Shown in pieces: positions 1-13,043 of a stretch of 64,000 nt of DNA (the first letter of the stretch is position 1; the number at the start of each line of letters is the position of its first letter). The stretch lies in assembly GCA_958450325.1 (NCBI GenBank), contig OY288243.1:29785844-29849843 (forward strand), in the 5' to 3' direction. The stretch is from Agrostemma githago. Lineage: Eukaryota > Streptophyta > Magnoliopsida > Caryophyllales > Caryophyllaceae. The notes beneath the pieces are model-generated. The model did not search any database. It was not told where the DNA came from and saw nothing but the letters and a program-made list of their open reading frames with translations. The position numbers and the translations under genes are program-made.

Positions 1-406
1 TGCCTTTCGTCTTTGATCACAAGGTAAGAAACTATCTAGATTTGTCATAGGATTCGGGAATCCTCGTTCTAAGGGATAGTTTGTGGCTTTCTATACCAGA
101 CATGGAATAGGTAAAAGAAAAGAACACGGGATCTCAGTTCTTGTAATTACTCGTTGTTTCGAGGTATGTTTGATTGTTATCGATAAATGGCATAGTACGA
201 AGTTGTAAGCAAGAAAGTGCATTATTAAATCAAGCGATTGTCGAGGAATATCATAAAGGAAGAAAAGTTTATTTCTTTTTATTGATAGTAATAAGCGAGC
301 TATGCACCCGAGATATTGTTTTCGGGGAGGTGGAGGATAGATCCCCTCGCACCTTCTGACTCTATGTAAAAACAAAAGACATTTGTCATACTATTAGGTC
401 TAGGCC
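1..406 (-). other. Element A internal sequence downstream of gag, no recognisable coding
   Basis: This stretch lies just 3' of the gag stop of element A on the minus strand. The reading frames here are short and I recognise no protease or reverse transcriptase motif. In element C the equivalent place leads into the protease domain, so element A may be a shortened form, but its remaining sequence is outside the window. Confidence 0.4.
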
Positions 407-1142
407 CTAAGACGAACTAGACTCTGACTCAGACACAGATTTACTCGTCTTGGTGGATGCCCGTGAGTTGTCGGGATCTTCCTCGATAGTCAGGGCATTC
501 TCCTCTATAGGGTCGCGATGGGAACAACCGATGGTGTCGCCAGGGACTGTGTGAATGCTAAAGGGGTTTGTGGTATTGTGTGGTTTCTTGGGTGGAGGGA
601 GAGGGATCGTCCCCTTTTCGATCATGTCTTGGATGACATGTTTGAGTCGATAGCAGGATTCGGTATCGTGCCCGTTACCTTGGTGATATACGCAATAAGC
701 ATTAGGGGTCTAACTTTTGCCTCGTCTGCCGACTGGTGGGTCCGGAGTGGAATCCATGGGCGAGAGCAACCCTTGATCGACTAGGTGCTGAAGAGTTTCG
801 GTGTAAGATGAATTGATTAGGGTAAATTCCCTCGGTGATCTTTCTACTTTGTTGGATGCGGTTTTATAAGGTGTTGAGGTTTTTCCCGTATTGACTTTAG
901 GAAGTTTCGATCGGGCGAAGTAGGGATGCTCTGCCCTTGGTAGGTTCTTGGGCACGGTAATCGCTCGGATTAGCGTTTGTCTGGCTTTCTGGGTCTCTAC
1001 TCTCAAGGAAGCTGAGGCGGTTATCGATGTAATGAACGAAGAAAGTCAAACGGGTTACCGAAGTATGGATGTTGCGAACCAATTTGGTTAGGGTATTGAC
1101 ATCGTTGCGGATGCTTTCAATGGCGCTTGAATCTACCGACAT
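407..1142 (-). pseudogene. gag: Element A: degenerate short Tat-type gag
   Basis: Gag is the particle protein that packages retrotransposon RNA. Three overlapping minus-strand frames (897-1142, 710-1006 and about 700-407) together give a gag-like order. First comes a heptad-rich coiled-coil segment beginning MSVDSSAIES. Next is a REFTLINSSYTETLQHLVDQG segment that matches the region before the knuckle in Tat gag. A zinc knuckle-like motif CVYHQGNGHDTESC (653-694) follows, then RLKHVIQDMIEKG and a serine/glutamate-rich tail SVSESESSSS before the stop. The globular retrotrans_gag domain seen in element C (RAWYYRLDP type) is missing between coiled coil and knuckle. At least two frame changes are needed to link the parts, so the gene is broken. 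Element G has the same shortened order. Confidence 0.7.
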
Positions 1143-2781
1143 GTTGGGGAGTGATTCTAGTGGGAAAGGATCAAAAGGTCAGATCGGATCCACCGAATGA
1201 CTTAGAGACCCGAGGAATGCTCCTAGTAGAGCGACACGGGAATAAGACCCTTGATTTGCGCGTGTTTGCGGTCATCGGTTTAGGCACTCAGGTGCTTTAG
1301 ACTCTTGGTGTATCCGGCGAAACGCCTAATGAACTTATGTCTCTGTAACGAGACGATCTGACAGAAACCTCGGAGGTGAGGTTTAAAGAGGACTTCTCGG
1401 GATAAGACAACCCAAAATGTAAGACCTCGAGAAGAGGTGACCCTAGTAACTAACACAGACAGTTAATCACACGGTTAACGACGTAGGAAGTTGATCACAA
1501 TCCCGGCTCAGGATCAAAGAATTTTGATATATGTTTTTTTGAAAACGACCAATTCTTTGCAGAAAATAAATGTTTCTTCCTTGAAAAGGATGATTTGTAG
1601 AAATAGTGTGACGTGAAGGTGTGTTGCTATATGTGTGCGTCGGGAATCCGATGATAGCAAAAATGTAATTTTTTTTTGAAAGAGCCCGGTTCTTAAGGGA
1701 AACCAGTTTTAAAAAGAATGATGATGTGATGCTTTTATCGAAACTACTATTAACTAGCTAGTTTGATACTTGTGGTGTACGTGATGCTCGTGGTAGAGCG
1801 TGAAGTCTAACGACGGTGTTTTAAAGGTGTGACCAAATCCTTAGTGAGGGATAGGTGGTGAATGGTGTTTTTAGAAAACTTTCGCTCTTTTGGAAAAAAC
1901 TTTTAAAATTAGTGACCCACGTTCGTCGGTTGCGTGAACTAGAATATTAACGGTGGGAGGCGTATTGTGAAAAGTGCCTTGAGGGTGTAACCGTCATTTG
2001 AGTTCCTTGACTTCATTAATGGAAGTTTTGGTTGTGTTAACGGTATGTGTGTAAAAACTTTTTTTTTGAAAATAAAAATGTAACCGTTTGGTATACCTTG
2101 ATTCCATTGATCGGGAGTCTCGGCGGTATCAACGGTATTCGTCGCTGACGGGTTTTACTTTGGCCAAGATGGTGGCATTGAATTTTTTTTATTTTGAAAG
2201 TGGCGAGTGTAAAATTTGCCATGATAACGACATCTAAAAATGTTTTTCTCTTTTCAGGAATCATGACTCGACCGGAGTATCGGCGTTTTAAAAGGTCATT
2301 TTGAAAAGATGAGGTTTACATTTTTTCGAAAACGAAATTGGGTGCAGTTGAATATGTTGGCGTGGTTAAATCCGGATTTTTTTAGTGTTTTATTTGGGTT
2401 GGGTTGTTCAAACTCGCTACACATAACTAGGAATGCGTACACTCATGCAGGATGCAGACACGGGTAGGTTAGGGTAGGCTACCGCCCACGAACAGTCTTT
2501 ACTTAGGCATTGACAACTCATCTAGGGAGACAAGTGTCATACCGTCCGTTCAGAACTATCCGCTTATTAATCCAGCGGGTTACGCGTTAGGCGGTCGGAG
2601 CGTCAACTGAGGATCTCTCCGCGTGTTCCTGAAGATCTTACCGTGAAGAGGTCGATTGGTCCTGATATTGGTTAGGCTGGCTTTTTAGGGCCAAAACTTG
2701 TAGTGACCACAACTAGGAACTAAGAAATGAGCTTCACCGACCTCGTTCAAGTTACACCACCACTGGAAACTTGTTCCCAAA
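1143..2781 (-). other. Element A 5' leader, non-coding
   Basis: This is the untranslated leader between primer site and gag of element A on the minus strand. It is full of short poly-T/poly-A-interrupted stretches with small frames only. I see no repeats as regular as those in the leader of element G and no further gene. Confidence 0.5.
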
Positions 2782-2801
2782 TCCCCAGCGAAGTCGCCAA
2801 A
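2782..2801 (-). other. Element A primer binding site
   Basis: The minus strand reads TTTGGCGACTTCGCTGGGGA directly after the LTR end. Elements C and G have the near-identical TGGCGACTCCGCTGGGGA at the same place. It resembles the complement of the 3' end of plant tRNA-Arg, the primer described for Ogre/Tat elements. One base differs from the other two elements. Confidence 0.8.
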
Positions 2802-2802
2802 C

Positions 2803-4896
2803 AGTGGACGTCCGTCCGCACCGTCCGGCGCCCCGCGCGCGCCAGCGCGGGACTGACCCGGTTTTTCATCGTGTGGCGGGGGCCACCCACGCGGCCCCCT
2901 CCCTGTCGGGGGCCGGTCCGATCTCGCGTACGGGGCGATGTGTCGGACCTCGATTCAGATGACGATTCGGACTTGTACTAAACGGGTGTGGGCACCCCTG
3001 TTTTCCTTTGGGAACCGATCGAGTCGTGGTTGTAAATGTTTAAAGGCCGATTTGTTTGGTAAGGCGACCTTTTTAGTGAACTGAATTCATTGTCGATTTG
3101 TGGAGTCGCCACCGAGTCAATTATGGGGATTCAGAAACCGTTCAAGTCAACTTTGATCCCTCGCCGGCTCAAAGTTGAGTGGCACGAGACCTAAAGATAA
3201 AGACTTGTACCCTTAAGCACTCCATGCCTAGAATGACTCTCATTGCCAATGGTTTCGGACATCCGGAAACCGTCGATTCTGAGTAAGGGGTGACGGTACC
3301 TATTGAGAAGCCAACATCCAATAGATGTCAACACCCAATCCCGCCCGCACTATAGCGGCCTCTACTAATCAATCGGTGGGCTGATAACCTAGTTCTTCTG
3401 TTGTGGTGCAAATACTGTAACATCCGTTGTTTTAACCTATGCCTTTTACTACGTCGGTTGTTTAAGGACAAGTAAGTATTGTTGTCAAAGTAGTTGTGTT
3501 TACATTCTTTGCATGCGATTTCACGTGACAAACAGGCCATGAAAAGATGCACGTAGGAGAGTTGAGAGTACTAATATTATAGGTTTTAGCGAATCTGTTT
3601 TAACGTGATAATACGGATATTAGTCGTTCTCGTGGTATACCTTACCTGGTATTCTGCTTAAGATGCGTCGGTTCGATATTAATAGAGATGCGTCGAGCCT
3701 AATAAGGCGAGCACCCGGACTAATACGGAACCCAACCATCACTTTGTTCTGTTTTAGTTGTTTTACGTTTTGAATTCCGTGTTAGTTGATTTAGCACGCG
3801 ATTAAAAGGTCATAAAAGCGGTAAATCATACGAAAAACTGTAAATGCGAATGTAAGTAAATCACATTGTGAGGAGTTGCACACTCGGAGTATACACTAAA
3901 CGGGACTCGATGCATAGATAGTTGAGAACGGATCTTGGAATTACTCGGGTCTATTTAGTATGTTTTAGTATTTGTGATTGAAGTTGGGACGTTACGTGTT
4001 TTAGTAGATGTTTGTGGACCTAGTGTCCACATCTAGTGTTATCGTAGTGTATAATAAGAGAAAGTGCAAATATGGAAAGTTTTGTTTAGATGACAACCTA
4101 GTGACGACTCGGTTTCAACAGGCGGATCCTCCTAGCTTGACCAGTGACTCCGTCATAGTTCCGTTACCGTTTACCCCTCCTGCGGCTACTCCGGCAGAGC
4201 TTCATTACTTTGGACTAGTTCTGCGACTAATCCGGCAGAGCTTCGCTACTAGACTCGGGCTAGTCGATCGCAGGCGCTCGAAGGTGAGGAGTACCATCGA
4301 TGTTGCTTTTATCGGAACTACGATCGAGTGGATCGTTTGCCTCGGGTGTCGGAGTGCGAGCCCTTAGCGAGAGAGTATAGGGAGAAGAGAAGATGAGAAT
4401 TGTGTCGAATGAATGAGGCGGAGGGGGGTATTTATAGGTGTTTTCGGCCCTCGTCGCCCATATGGACGCCTGAGCTGGGGCGCACCAAGACCCAGGCGCA
4501 TAGGCTAAGGCGCGGGGAGACTAAGACGCGTGAGGCGGGGCGGTCGGGATTTTGATGATACGATTTTGATACTTTCCAAAACCGAGGGGGAGGAGCATGA
4601 TACTTAGCTTGGAGCCTAAGGATTCCCACGGCTTGACCTAGCGCCGTGGGTTTAGTGGGCCTCGGATGTGTATCCCGAGGTTCGCTTGACACGGTGCTGA
4701 CTCGGTTTGAGTTTCGGTACCGACTCGGGGTCCCGGTGTCGAAATTGACTTTAATTAGTGTCTATGTGACCGTAGTCCGTAACGACACGACTAAGGCTAC
4801 CATCATGTTAGTTTTTAATTTTTCCGAGTAATTATTTGATCCGTTCTATAGAAAAACTAACTACAACAACGCGAACCCGCATCGCGTTGCAGTCCT
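2803..4896 (-). repeat. Element A 5' LTR, main part
   Basis: This is the R/U5 and most of the U3 of the element A LTR. The stretch 3230-3370, read in reverse, matches the LTRs of C and G: CCTCACCCCTTACTCAGAA followed by a mismatched TTTCCGGATG/CCGAAACC dyad. The LTR is cut at 4896 by element B and resumes at 37217. Without the insert its length is about 2156 bp. A two-copy repeat of roughly 40 bp (CCGGCAGAGCTTC in each) lies at about 4175-4260. Small frames inside are not considered genes. Confidence 0.85.
4429..4436 (-). promoter_or_regulatory. Element A LTR TATA box
   Basis: The minus strand reads CACCTATAAATACCCCCC here, at the place equivalent to the CTATAAATACCCC boxes of element C. It should mark the U3/R promoter. 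The upstream side (4445-4545 on the plus strand) is GC-rich with repeated GGCGC-type words. Confidence 0.65.
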
Positions 4897-7849
4897 TGTA
4901 ACACCCTTGATTTTATAAGTTTAAATTAAATTAAAATTATGTTCGTATTTTTATTTTTCCAATTTAACTCGTAATTCTTAAAATTTTTATAAAACGAATT
5001 TATCGTTTAATCGTTTCAAACTCCTAAAATTTTAATTGTCTCGAAAAAAAACCCTTCTTATATTTAAAACGTATTTCTATTTATGTTTCGATTTATTTTG
5101 TACATTTAATTTAATTCTTATCGAAAATCTTTTTCGACGGTTTAAATTCTAAATTCTCCTATTTATTTATATTTAAGCTCGAATTTTTATTTTTTGGCTC
5201 GAAGCTCATTTATTTTTAGTTTCGTCAGAATATTGATTTCCTTTCCTCGAAAAATCAATTTAATTCACTTTATCGAAGATTTATCATTTATCGGGAAATG
5301 CTGTTTCATTGTCTAATTATTTATTTCTATAAACTTCATTTTCGTCTCGAATAATTATTTATATCTCGAGAAACATTTATTTTATTAATTTGATGAGTCT
5401 GCCCAATTATTTTATTAATTCGATTTTAATTCGTTTTCTTCGGTTAATCAACTTATCGTTTTGGAATTCATCTCCTACCTGATTCATTTAATTAATTCGT
5501 ATTTCATACTCACTTTAATTAACTCATTTTTTTTTAGCGACTCACCCTCCACTCACATTCTTTCCCCTTCTCACTTATTGTGCTGATTCTTATCCCCTTT
5601 GCTTTTCATTTTTCCACCGCTTCGTTTTTTTACTCCCTCTTCATCCTTTTTATCTTCACCTTTATTCTTCCTTCCCCCTTCGACTGTCAACCCCTTGTTC
5701 TCCTCTTCCTTTCCTTTTTTTTTTGACGCTGCTGAACCTTGATGTACGTTGTTCTCCTGCAATTCGCTGCTGATGCGGTTTCGTTCCTCTGTCTTCGTGC
5801 TGCTGCCTTGTCGAGGTTATCTCCCCTTTCTTTTATCCTTCTTCTTCTCCCTCTTTGTTCTGTTCTTATGCTGCTGTTCGTATTCCTTCATCTTTCCAAC
5901 ATTCCTTATTCCGATCTCTTCGTTTTTGTTTCTTTTGTCTCGAATTTATTATTGGAGCATACTTGGAAGGCTAACGATTCACGAGACGAAGGTTAAGGCG
6001 TGCTATTGAAGATTTGGAGCTCGGACTATGCTAGTGGACAAGTACGAGAGCGATTTGATTTTGGACTCAAGGTAACTTTAGGACGTTACTCGATTTATAT
6101 CGTATGTTTGAGTAGTAGTATGTAGTAAAAATTTCAACTTCGGTTTTCTATTTTTAGCTATTTATTATTGCTAATATTATTAATTTTAAATCGTATGCCT
6201 TATAAATATTTTACGAGTTTTCGATATCCTTAGTAATTTAATTATTTACGATCGTTATAATGTTTTGTTGGTTATCGTGACACTAATAACTAAATAATAT
6301 CGATTTCATATTTTCGTCATATTTTGTTAATTTATAATTTTTAACTCAAAATCGTATTTTTATATTATAATCGAGATTTGTATACTTGTTCAATAAATTA
6401 ATTTCATTTTACGACTTATACTAATAAATGAGAAAATAGTCGATTTTGTTTTAAATACATTTTTAGTAGAGATTATTTTCCCTAATAATTTCTCATTTGT
6501 CTACGATTGATTATTTTAGTAAAATCAGTATTATTTATTGATAAAATGTATTTGCTAAAACTAATTTGAAAGTTTTATAAAATCTCGTTTAATTTATAAA
6601 ATTCGTCGACTCAATTAATTTTGAGATCGTTTTTCATAAAACTTCTCTTTTCTAAAATTCATAGTTTTAACTCGATTTTCTAAATTTTTATAAAATATTA
6701 TATATTGAATTATTGTATTTTATTTATATTTTGAGTAACGGATTTAGAAATATATTAAAGTTACGATAACGACGATAATAATAAAACACTCATTTCGTTA
6801 GAAATGATATTTCTATACATTTCACTAATTTTAATAACTTACGTATTTTCTATAAGACTATTTCTATTTTAAGTAAGTTTCTAAAATTAGCAAGTTTCTA
6901 TTTATAGAAAGTTTCCCTTTTAATATAAAATGGTTATTCCTTTTATCCATATCATTTATATTGATTATATTTACTTTTGAATATCGATAATGCCTGTTTT
7001 GGAGTTATGGAATGTGAACAAGTGTATGGGTAGAGTAATACAGTCTAGGGTATACGTTTTGCCATCAACTATAAAGCTGGTGCGTCTATGTTGAGACACG
7101 TTGGTCATTGAACTGAGCATGGTTTGTGTTCAGGAGTGTGTATATTTTGACTTTAAACTTAGATATTGCATCGTGTAAGTCGCTGTCGGGTTGAACTGGA
7201 TTACGGTTGGTGTCCAGGAGGGGTGTACATTACTTAAGCCAGGACCTCGCTGCACGCAGTCCTATTATAGTTGAGTTGCCTAGTTAGAGACCGAAGTCTA
7301 ATTTGTTTTGACTAAGTTCTCGAAGCTAGTTTGAGTATTATCCTAGTGAAAGTCTATTCCGTTGCACTGATTGATTTCCATAACGCCATTTTTGAATATT
7401 ATTATTATTGATTGATATTGACTTGCAGGTTTGCAAATGCTTTAAGTTTCGCTGAAAACTTAATTTTATTATATCGCTTTAATGTTTTCCATTTTAACTA
7501 TTTTGATATAGTAATACTATTATTTTTCCATATGATATAATATGTCTCGAAGAACGTCCGAGTTACTTCCCACAGACGTGGCTGCTATGTTTATAACATG
7601 ACAGGTATTTGCTGCTAGGTTTTGAGTGTGAGCTAGCGAGTAGCGTGGATCCTACTCTTTCTTCATTCTTCTAATTCTATGGATCTGTATAGACCCGTTT
7701 GAAGATTTTACTTTTAGCCCTTTTGTAAAAAGAGGCCTTTGTATTGACTTACCATTTCTTTTAATAAGATATAGTTTGTCAGTGTGTTTTAATCCCAACT
7801 CTACAGTGTTTCCTCCACTGTATTGCGTTAGAATTTCTAGGGGATTACA
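4897..7849 (+). repeat. Element B left (5') LTR
   Basis: This intact 2953-bp LTR starts TGTAACACCCTTGATTTTAT and ends TTCTAGGGGATTACA. It is AT-rich with a pyrimidine-rich block at about 5540-5960. An 85-codon open frame there also exists in the right LTR (about 25741-26151), but it is low-complexity and I do not count it as a gene. The LTR aligns in order with the three pieces of the right LTR, with scattered substitutions and small indels. Confidence 0.93.
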
Positions 7850-7851
7850 GT

Positions 7852-7863
7852 TGGTATCAGAGC
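7852..7863 (+). other. Element B primer binding site (initiator tRNA-Met)
   Basis: TGGTATCAGAGC lies two bases after the LTR end. It is complementary to the 3' end of plant initiator tRNA-Met, the usual primer site for chromoviruses and many copia elements. It fixes element B on the plus strand. Confidence 0.9.
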
Positions 7864-10543
7864 ATTGTTGCTCCCGACGCTTACACTTGATTCTAGGAAA
7901 AATACTCGTAAATGATTTGAACATTAAAGAAATATTTGTGAGAGATGGGTAGAAACAAAATAAGGACTTAACTGTAAGGTTTATATGTTCTTGTAACTCA
8001 AAGATTAGCATTGAATATTTGTTGCTTTTGTCTGGAAGAAGATGAATGAATAAGATGCTGACGAGATGCTGCTCCTGATTGGGACAAGACCTGCTTTGAA
8101 CTCTCAATGCCTGTTGACTCTAGTGGACAAATTGGTGCTACACCGAAGATACCATGGTTGCTTTCCGGTCAAGATTCAGTTTGCTCAAGCTTCAGGTTAT
8201 ATGATCAAGAGTGGATTCAAGTTCCATGATGCTGCAGTAGATCCAGATTGAGTGACCCAAGACTTGCGTTCTCGTTCCCTTGCAAGAAGATGAAGTAATC
8301 CTTTTGGTTCCCTCGTGAACCTTAGAGGTCCAAACTTTCCCTTCTCGTTTAGGTCTTTATCATCTAGAATCATTGATTCTTTTCTTTCAGTTTCTGCCTT
8401 TTCCAATTCTTCTCTTATTAATTCTCGTATTCATTCTTGAGATAAATGTTCGATTAATTCTGCTACTCTACCATCTTTTCTCTTGAGATTCTTTGGTTAG
8501 ACCGGATTCTGTCTTACTAAACCCCATGTTATAGAAGTTTGAGATTTAGTAAACCCTTGTTACCTGATTTGAGGATTGTGAGTCTACCCTATCATCTAAG
8601 CAAGTGAGAAATTCTTGAGGATTAATTTGAATGGCAAGTTGTTACTTGATGGAATTAGGCTGTTACCTTAGACACTGAACCTTGGGTTATAGGTTACTTT
8701 GACTATTTTAGAGTACTTAGAGTTGAATATATTTTGGAATAGTAAGAGTATATCATATTTGATGGATCTAGTGTAACTGATAATATTACCTTGGGATTCT
8801 TACCTAATGTTTATTTGGTGGATGCGTCACGAATATTTGGGATCATGGAGTATTGTTTAAAGTGTTAGCCTGAGTGTTGTGGTACCATTAAAGATTTTCA
8901 TTAATGTCGTTACAAATTTTGGTTGACATAGATTACCGTGTTTCTTATGAATTTGATCGTTGATCGTTGATTGTTGTTTAAGGTTGTAACCTATGAACTT
9001 TGGAATTGAGTGGTCTGACTTGGATAAATTGTTGTTACCCTTGAAGAAGAGAGCTTTCTTACACAATCACGGTTTGTGGTGTTGTTTTGAGGAATACTTT
9101 GATGTCAATCATCTTGATGGATTTATAGTTCAGAACCCTTAGACCAACGAGATTGTGGCTTCGTTGAGTTAATATTTTGGTGATTTCGTTGATACGATAT
9201 GAACTTGGTGGAATTTTTAGAAACCTTAGTCGATTGACGTGTTTGAAAATGTGAGTGTTTGCGCCGTTACCTATAGGTTTGAGCGTGTTTGAGGATTTGT
9301 TATACGTTCCTAACTCCTGTACTGGTGGCATTACAAATATATTGATGATCATTCTTGAGGATTTCGTACCCGTGCCTTGTTAAATTGGTGGACCTTGTCT
9401 AGCGTTCCTTACTCGAGAAATTTGGAGTATACTTCGAGTTCAAACCTTATGAGCTCTGGATTTAGAAACCTAATCGATTGCGAATTTGGGTGTGTTATAA
9501 TTACCGTTGGAATTTTAATTGATGAGATTTAGATTGTAAAACAATTGTGGAGTAGTATCATGTCGTTTGAATAATTGGTTAATCACGTAAGACATTTTTG
9601 GAGATTGTGACTGAGTAGTACCACCTAGCGCCTAATATTGGACTTGACGTATTTGATTAAAATTAGTAACCCGTGTTGTGGGAGTCCTACCGGGAATCTC
9701 GAGATGGTTAACTTCTTCTATATTTCCTTGAGAACTCCGTTTGGATCTTAATTTCGTTCCTCCCATTAGCTTTTCTTAAATCTTGCTACTTCACTTCGGC
9801 CAATCCCTTTGACTTCTTTATCGGGTTTGAAAATTTCTGTTTCGATTTGTCGTTGACTCTGACTCTATTTATCTGTTTACCATTTTCCCGAACCTTGTTA
9901 TAAAAAGTTTGACTAATTTAAAATTTGGGCTATTGTAAAATTTTTAAAATTTTGAGTTATAAATTTCAAAACTTTGTACTTCGTTTTTGTTTTTGGTTCA
10001 TAACACATGTTTAGGCCTGTTTCAAAATGACTTAATAATTTATTTTAAGTATTTCAAAATTATTTCAAATTTCACTTTTAAAGCGTGTTTAAATTTTACG
10101 AAAACTTTCATAATTCCTAATATTTTGATTTATATAAGATTATTGTGTAAAACGGTTTAACGTTTCAAAGAAAAAAAACAACGTATGTCTTCAGTTTTTA
10201 TTCTATTGTCGAATTTCTTAATTAAAACGTTTTACTGTTGTTTTGAAAATATTTGGGTACTATTCCTCTCGGGCTTGTTTACAAATATTATTTATCGTCA
10301 TCATTTTATAAAATAATTCTTTTTTTTGTAAACTTGCGATTTTATAATTTTAAACTCTGGGAATTGAGCCCAACTCTTCTTGAAATAAATTTTGTCTTCG
10401 ATTTTGTATCACGTTTGAAACTATGAAAATTTTTAAACCGAGATTGTGAAGTGAGTTAAGCAATCTCCTTTTGTTCAAATGATATAACCTTGTTTTCTAT
10501 TCTGTTATTATGTTTTGTTAGTTTCGAGGACGAAATTTCTTTT
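7864..10543 (+). other. Element B internal domain without recognisable genes
   Basis: About 2.7 kb between primer site and polypurine tract holds only short frames. I searched by eye for the retrotrans_gag pattern, zinc knuckle, DTGA/DSG protease, YVDD reverse transcriptase and integrase motifs on both strands and found none. The left part (7860-9750) has moderate composition; the right part (9750-10540) is strongly AT-rich. Confidence 0.7.
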
Positions 10544-10556
10544 TAGTGGGAAAGAT
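10544..10556 (+). other. Element B polypurine tract
   Basis: TAGTGGGAAAGAT directly precedes the right LTR start TGTAACAACC, the expected place and composition for the plus-strand primer. It follows the GAGGACGAAATTTC stretch typical of chromovirus 3' ends. Confidence 0.75.
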
Positions 10557-11172
10557 TGTAACAACCTTGATTTTATAAGTTTAAATTAAATTAAAATTAT
10601 GTTCGTATTTTTTATTTTTCCGATTTAACTCGTAATTCTTAAAAATTTTATAAAACGATTTTATCGTTTAATCGTTTCAAACTCCTAAAATTTTATTTCT
10701 CTCGAAAAAAAACCCTTCTTATATTTAAAACGTATTTCTATTTATGTTTCTATTTATTTTATACATTTAATTTAATTCTTATCGAAAATCTATTTCGACG
10801 GTTTAAATTCTAAATTCTCCTATTTATTTATATTTAAGCTCGAATTTCTATTTTTTTGGCTCGAAGCTCATTTATTTTTAGTTTCGTCAGAATATTGATT
10901 TCCTTTCCTCGAAAAATCAATTTAATTCACTTTATCAAATATTTATCATTTATCGGGAAATGTTGTTTCATTGGCTAATTATTTATTTCTATAAACTTCA
11001 TTTTCGTCTCGAATAATTATTTATATCTCGTGAAACATTTATTTTATTAATTTGATTAGTCGGCCCAATTATTTTATTAATTCGATTTTAATTCATTTTC
11101 TTGGGTTAATCAACTTATCGTTTTGGAATTCGTCTCCTACCCGATTCATTTAATTAATTCATATTTCATACT
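10557..11172 (+). repeat. Element B right LTR, piece 1
   Basis: These 616 bp match the first part of the left LTR (4897-5512). They end in ATACT, the left copy of the duplication made by element C. The LTR continues at 25651. Confidence 0.93.
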
Positions 11173-11560
11173 TGTAGACACCCGCATTTTGCCTGCTAGT
11201 GTCTATAACAGTTCCCGACAAAACACCCGATGGTGATCGGACGCAAATGTGACTTAGTACACTCGAATATGGGCTCGGAATCAAAAGTATCTGACGTGGA
11301 CATTTAACGTAGTACAAATCTCTCAAAACCAACCTCAAATTCAGGCCCAGTGGGTCGTTCCGAGTAAAATGAGACTAATTTGGGCCAAAACCGACACCAA
11401 AAATAAAACCTTCTCTTGGCGACCGGGTCAAAACCCGGTCAAAGACGAATCCGACACAAAAATCAACCAAGTTCGCTTCTAAAAAACTTGCGTCTGAACA
11501 CAATCCTTAAACAAATCAAAAAAGTCAACCATTTCCTAAAATGACTCGCCACCCTTATCC

Positions 11561-11941
11561 ACTCGATCGAGTGGATTGACCCACTCGGTCGAGTGGAGCC
11601 TCACAATCCGGAACAGACCCGTTTTCAAAGGCAGTCGATTGAGTGCACTAGGGCCACTCGATCGAGTGACCCTAGGTCGAGGATGAACTCTATAAATACC
11701 CCTCAAACCCTTCTCATTTTTCAGCTTTCTTGAATGCAATTCCACCCTACATTTCTACCCTAATTCACCTATACTCTCTACACTACAACCCTAAGCAAAT
11801 AAAAACGAAACGAGTTATGCCTCGTACAGGTGCCACTCGACCGAGTGCCATAGGCCACTCGATCGAGTAGCACCCCAAAAACTGGGCAGTAGCCACTTCG
11901 AAGGTGCACTCGATCGAGTCTGTGCTATGACTCGATCGAGT
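11561..11941 (+). repeat. Array of 12-bp ACTCGATCGAGT palindromes in element C left LTR
   Basis: Perfect copies of ACTCGATCGAGT start at 11561, 11656, 11857, 11908 and 11930. Near-perfect copies are at 11583 (ACTCGGTCGAGT), 11633 (AGTCGATTGAGT) and 11835 (ACTCGACCGAGT). Three copies precede or flank the TATA box at 11691 by 25-130 bp, and the others lie downstream in the transcribed part. The palindrome could bind a dimeric protein or form a hairpin; neither is shown. Confidence 0.9.
11691..11698 (+). promoter_or_regulatory. Element C left LTR TATA box
   Basis: TATAAATA in the context AACTCTATAAATACCCCTC. The right LTR has the same box, and elements A and G have similar boxes at the equivalent place. 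It sits about 25 bp after the fourth palindrome. Confidence 0.75.
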
Positions 11942-13025
11942 GGGTCCTGTAGCCTAGAAAACCGAGAGCTTTAATGAATCATTCGAGCCTCGTCATTTTT
12001 TTTACGACTTCGGTCGCCGCATGTAAAGTCAATCACGTGATCTCCTTTTTCAAAACTCATGCATGTCACTTCACTTTAACGACTTTGATTGACGGTCTCT
12101 CACTATTAATCTTGTGTCGACGACTCCTTAGTCGTATCCGACGCATGATTAATCAAGACTCCAATTTTTGAACATGATAAGTCGGGACAAGGCATCGAGA
12201 TTCGGGATCGGGCTAGCATCACGTCTAGGTCTCATATCTCCGTCCTTCGCTTAATACACAATATAATGTGTATTTAATCGAAGTTCGTCCATTTGCACAA
12301 CTTACGGTCTAGTTTGTATTTATATATACGGGTCCGTTTCAAGTTATTATTTATCGCTCTTGATATCTCGTTCATTTTTTATTATTGTTCGTTATTTTGT
12401 ATTGGCCGGGTTGTATTTCCGCCCGTGTATTTTGTACATATTTACGAGCTCTATTTATTTTGATGTTTATTGCTTTATAAATGAACCTCGCATGCTAAAA
12501 CAATTTGACTTGGATTTAGATGCATTAAATGACGTAGCTAACCAATAATTCACATGCTTATCCGAAAAACGATGTTTGCATATCATTTTGTCGTTTTACT
12601 AGCGCGCGTACACGGACACGAACGATGTCTTAGTAGAGGCCGCTAAGTGCGGGCGGGGTTGGGTGTCCTTAGTGGGCTTCCCAACACGTACCCTCACCCC
12701 TTACTCAGAACCTCGGTTTCCGGATGCCCGAAACCGTTGGCGCACGAGAGTCATTCTATACACGAAAGCCGGTGCAAACGGTATCGGTATTGTAATGCAA
12801 AGGGACGAGCCCCATAAACTCTGAAATCGAAATGGGCCATACTTTGTGTATAGCCCATGACGACATAGAGTGGGCTCGAACGGTTCCGAATAACCACAAA
12901 GTTCGGTGGCGACTCCAACTTTGAGTTAAATTTCGAACCCGAGAACAATCTCACCACGAGATTCATTCGCCTACCCAAACCCACGCGTGGCCGCGTCGGG
13001 GTGGACCTACGTCATGTCCACAATT

Positions 13026-13043
13026 TGGCGACTCCGCTGGGGA
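13026..13043 (+). other. Element C primer binding site (tRNA-Arg-like)
   Basis: TGGCGACTCCGCTGGGGA lies three bases after the LTR end and is identical in element G. It resembles the complement of plant tRNA-Arg 3' ends, with one or two differences from the form I know. Confidence 0.85.

Larger units (their letters stand above)
11173..13022 (+). repeat. Element C left (5') LTR, 1850 bp, internally deleted
   Basis: It starts TGTAGACACCCGCATTTTG and ends TACGTCATGTCCACA. Compared with the right LTR it lacks about 811 bp after CCCTAAGCAA (about 11793), where the right LTR has 23611-24420. The third Tat element G has sequence related to the missing part, so deletion in the left copy is likelier than insertion in the right. 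Confidence 0.9.

Noticed and set aside
2727..2981. 84-codon plus-strand frame with Arg/Pro-rich sequence
   Set aside because: It spans the primer site and LTR end of element A, so it is antisense to known element structure and has no support as a protein.
4008..4367. 119-codon plus-strand frame
   Set aside because: It lies within the LTR of element A antisense to its transcription and carries a short tandem repeat; no domain is seen.
5739..6009. Open frames of about 85 codons, rich in Leu, Phe and Ser, present in both LTRs of element B
   Set aside because: They fall in a pyrimidine-rich tract, have low complexity, and are duplicated only because the LTR is. No domain or start context supports a gene.
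11561..11941. CRISPR array suggested by regularly placed palindromic repeats
   Set aside because: Repeats are only 12 bp with uneven spacing, lie in a plant LTR, and no cas genes are present.
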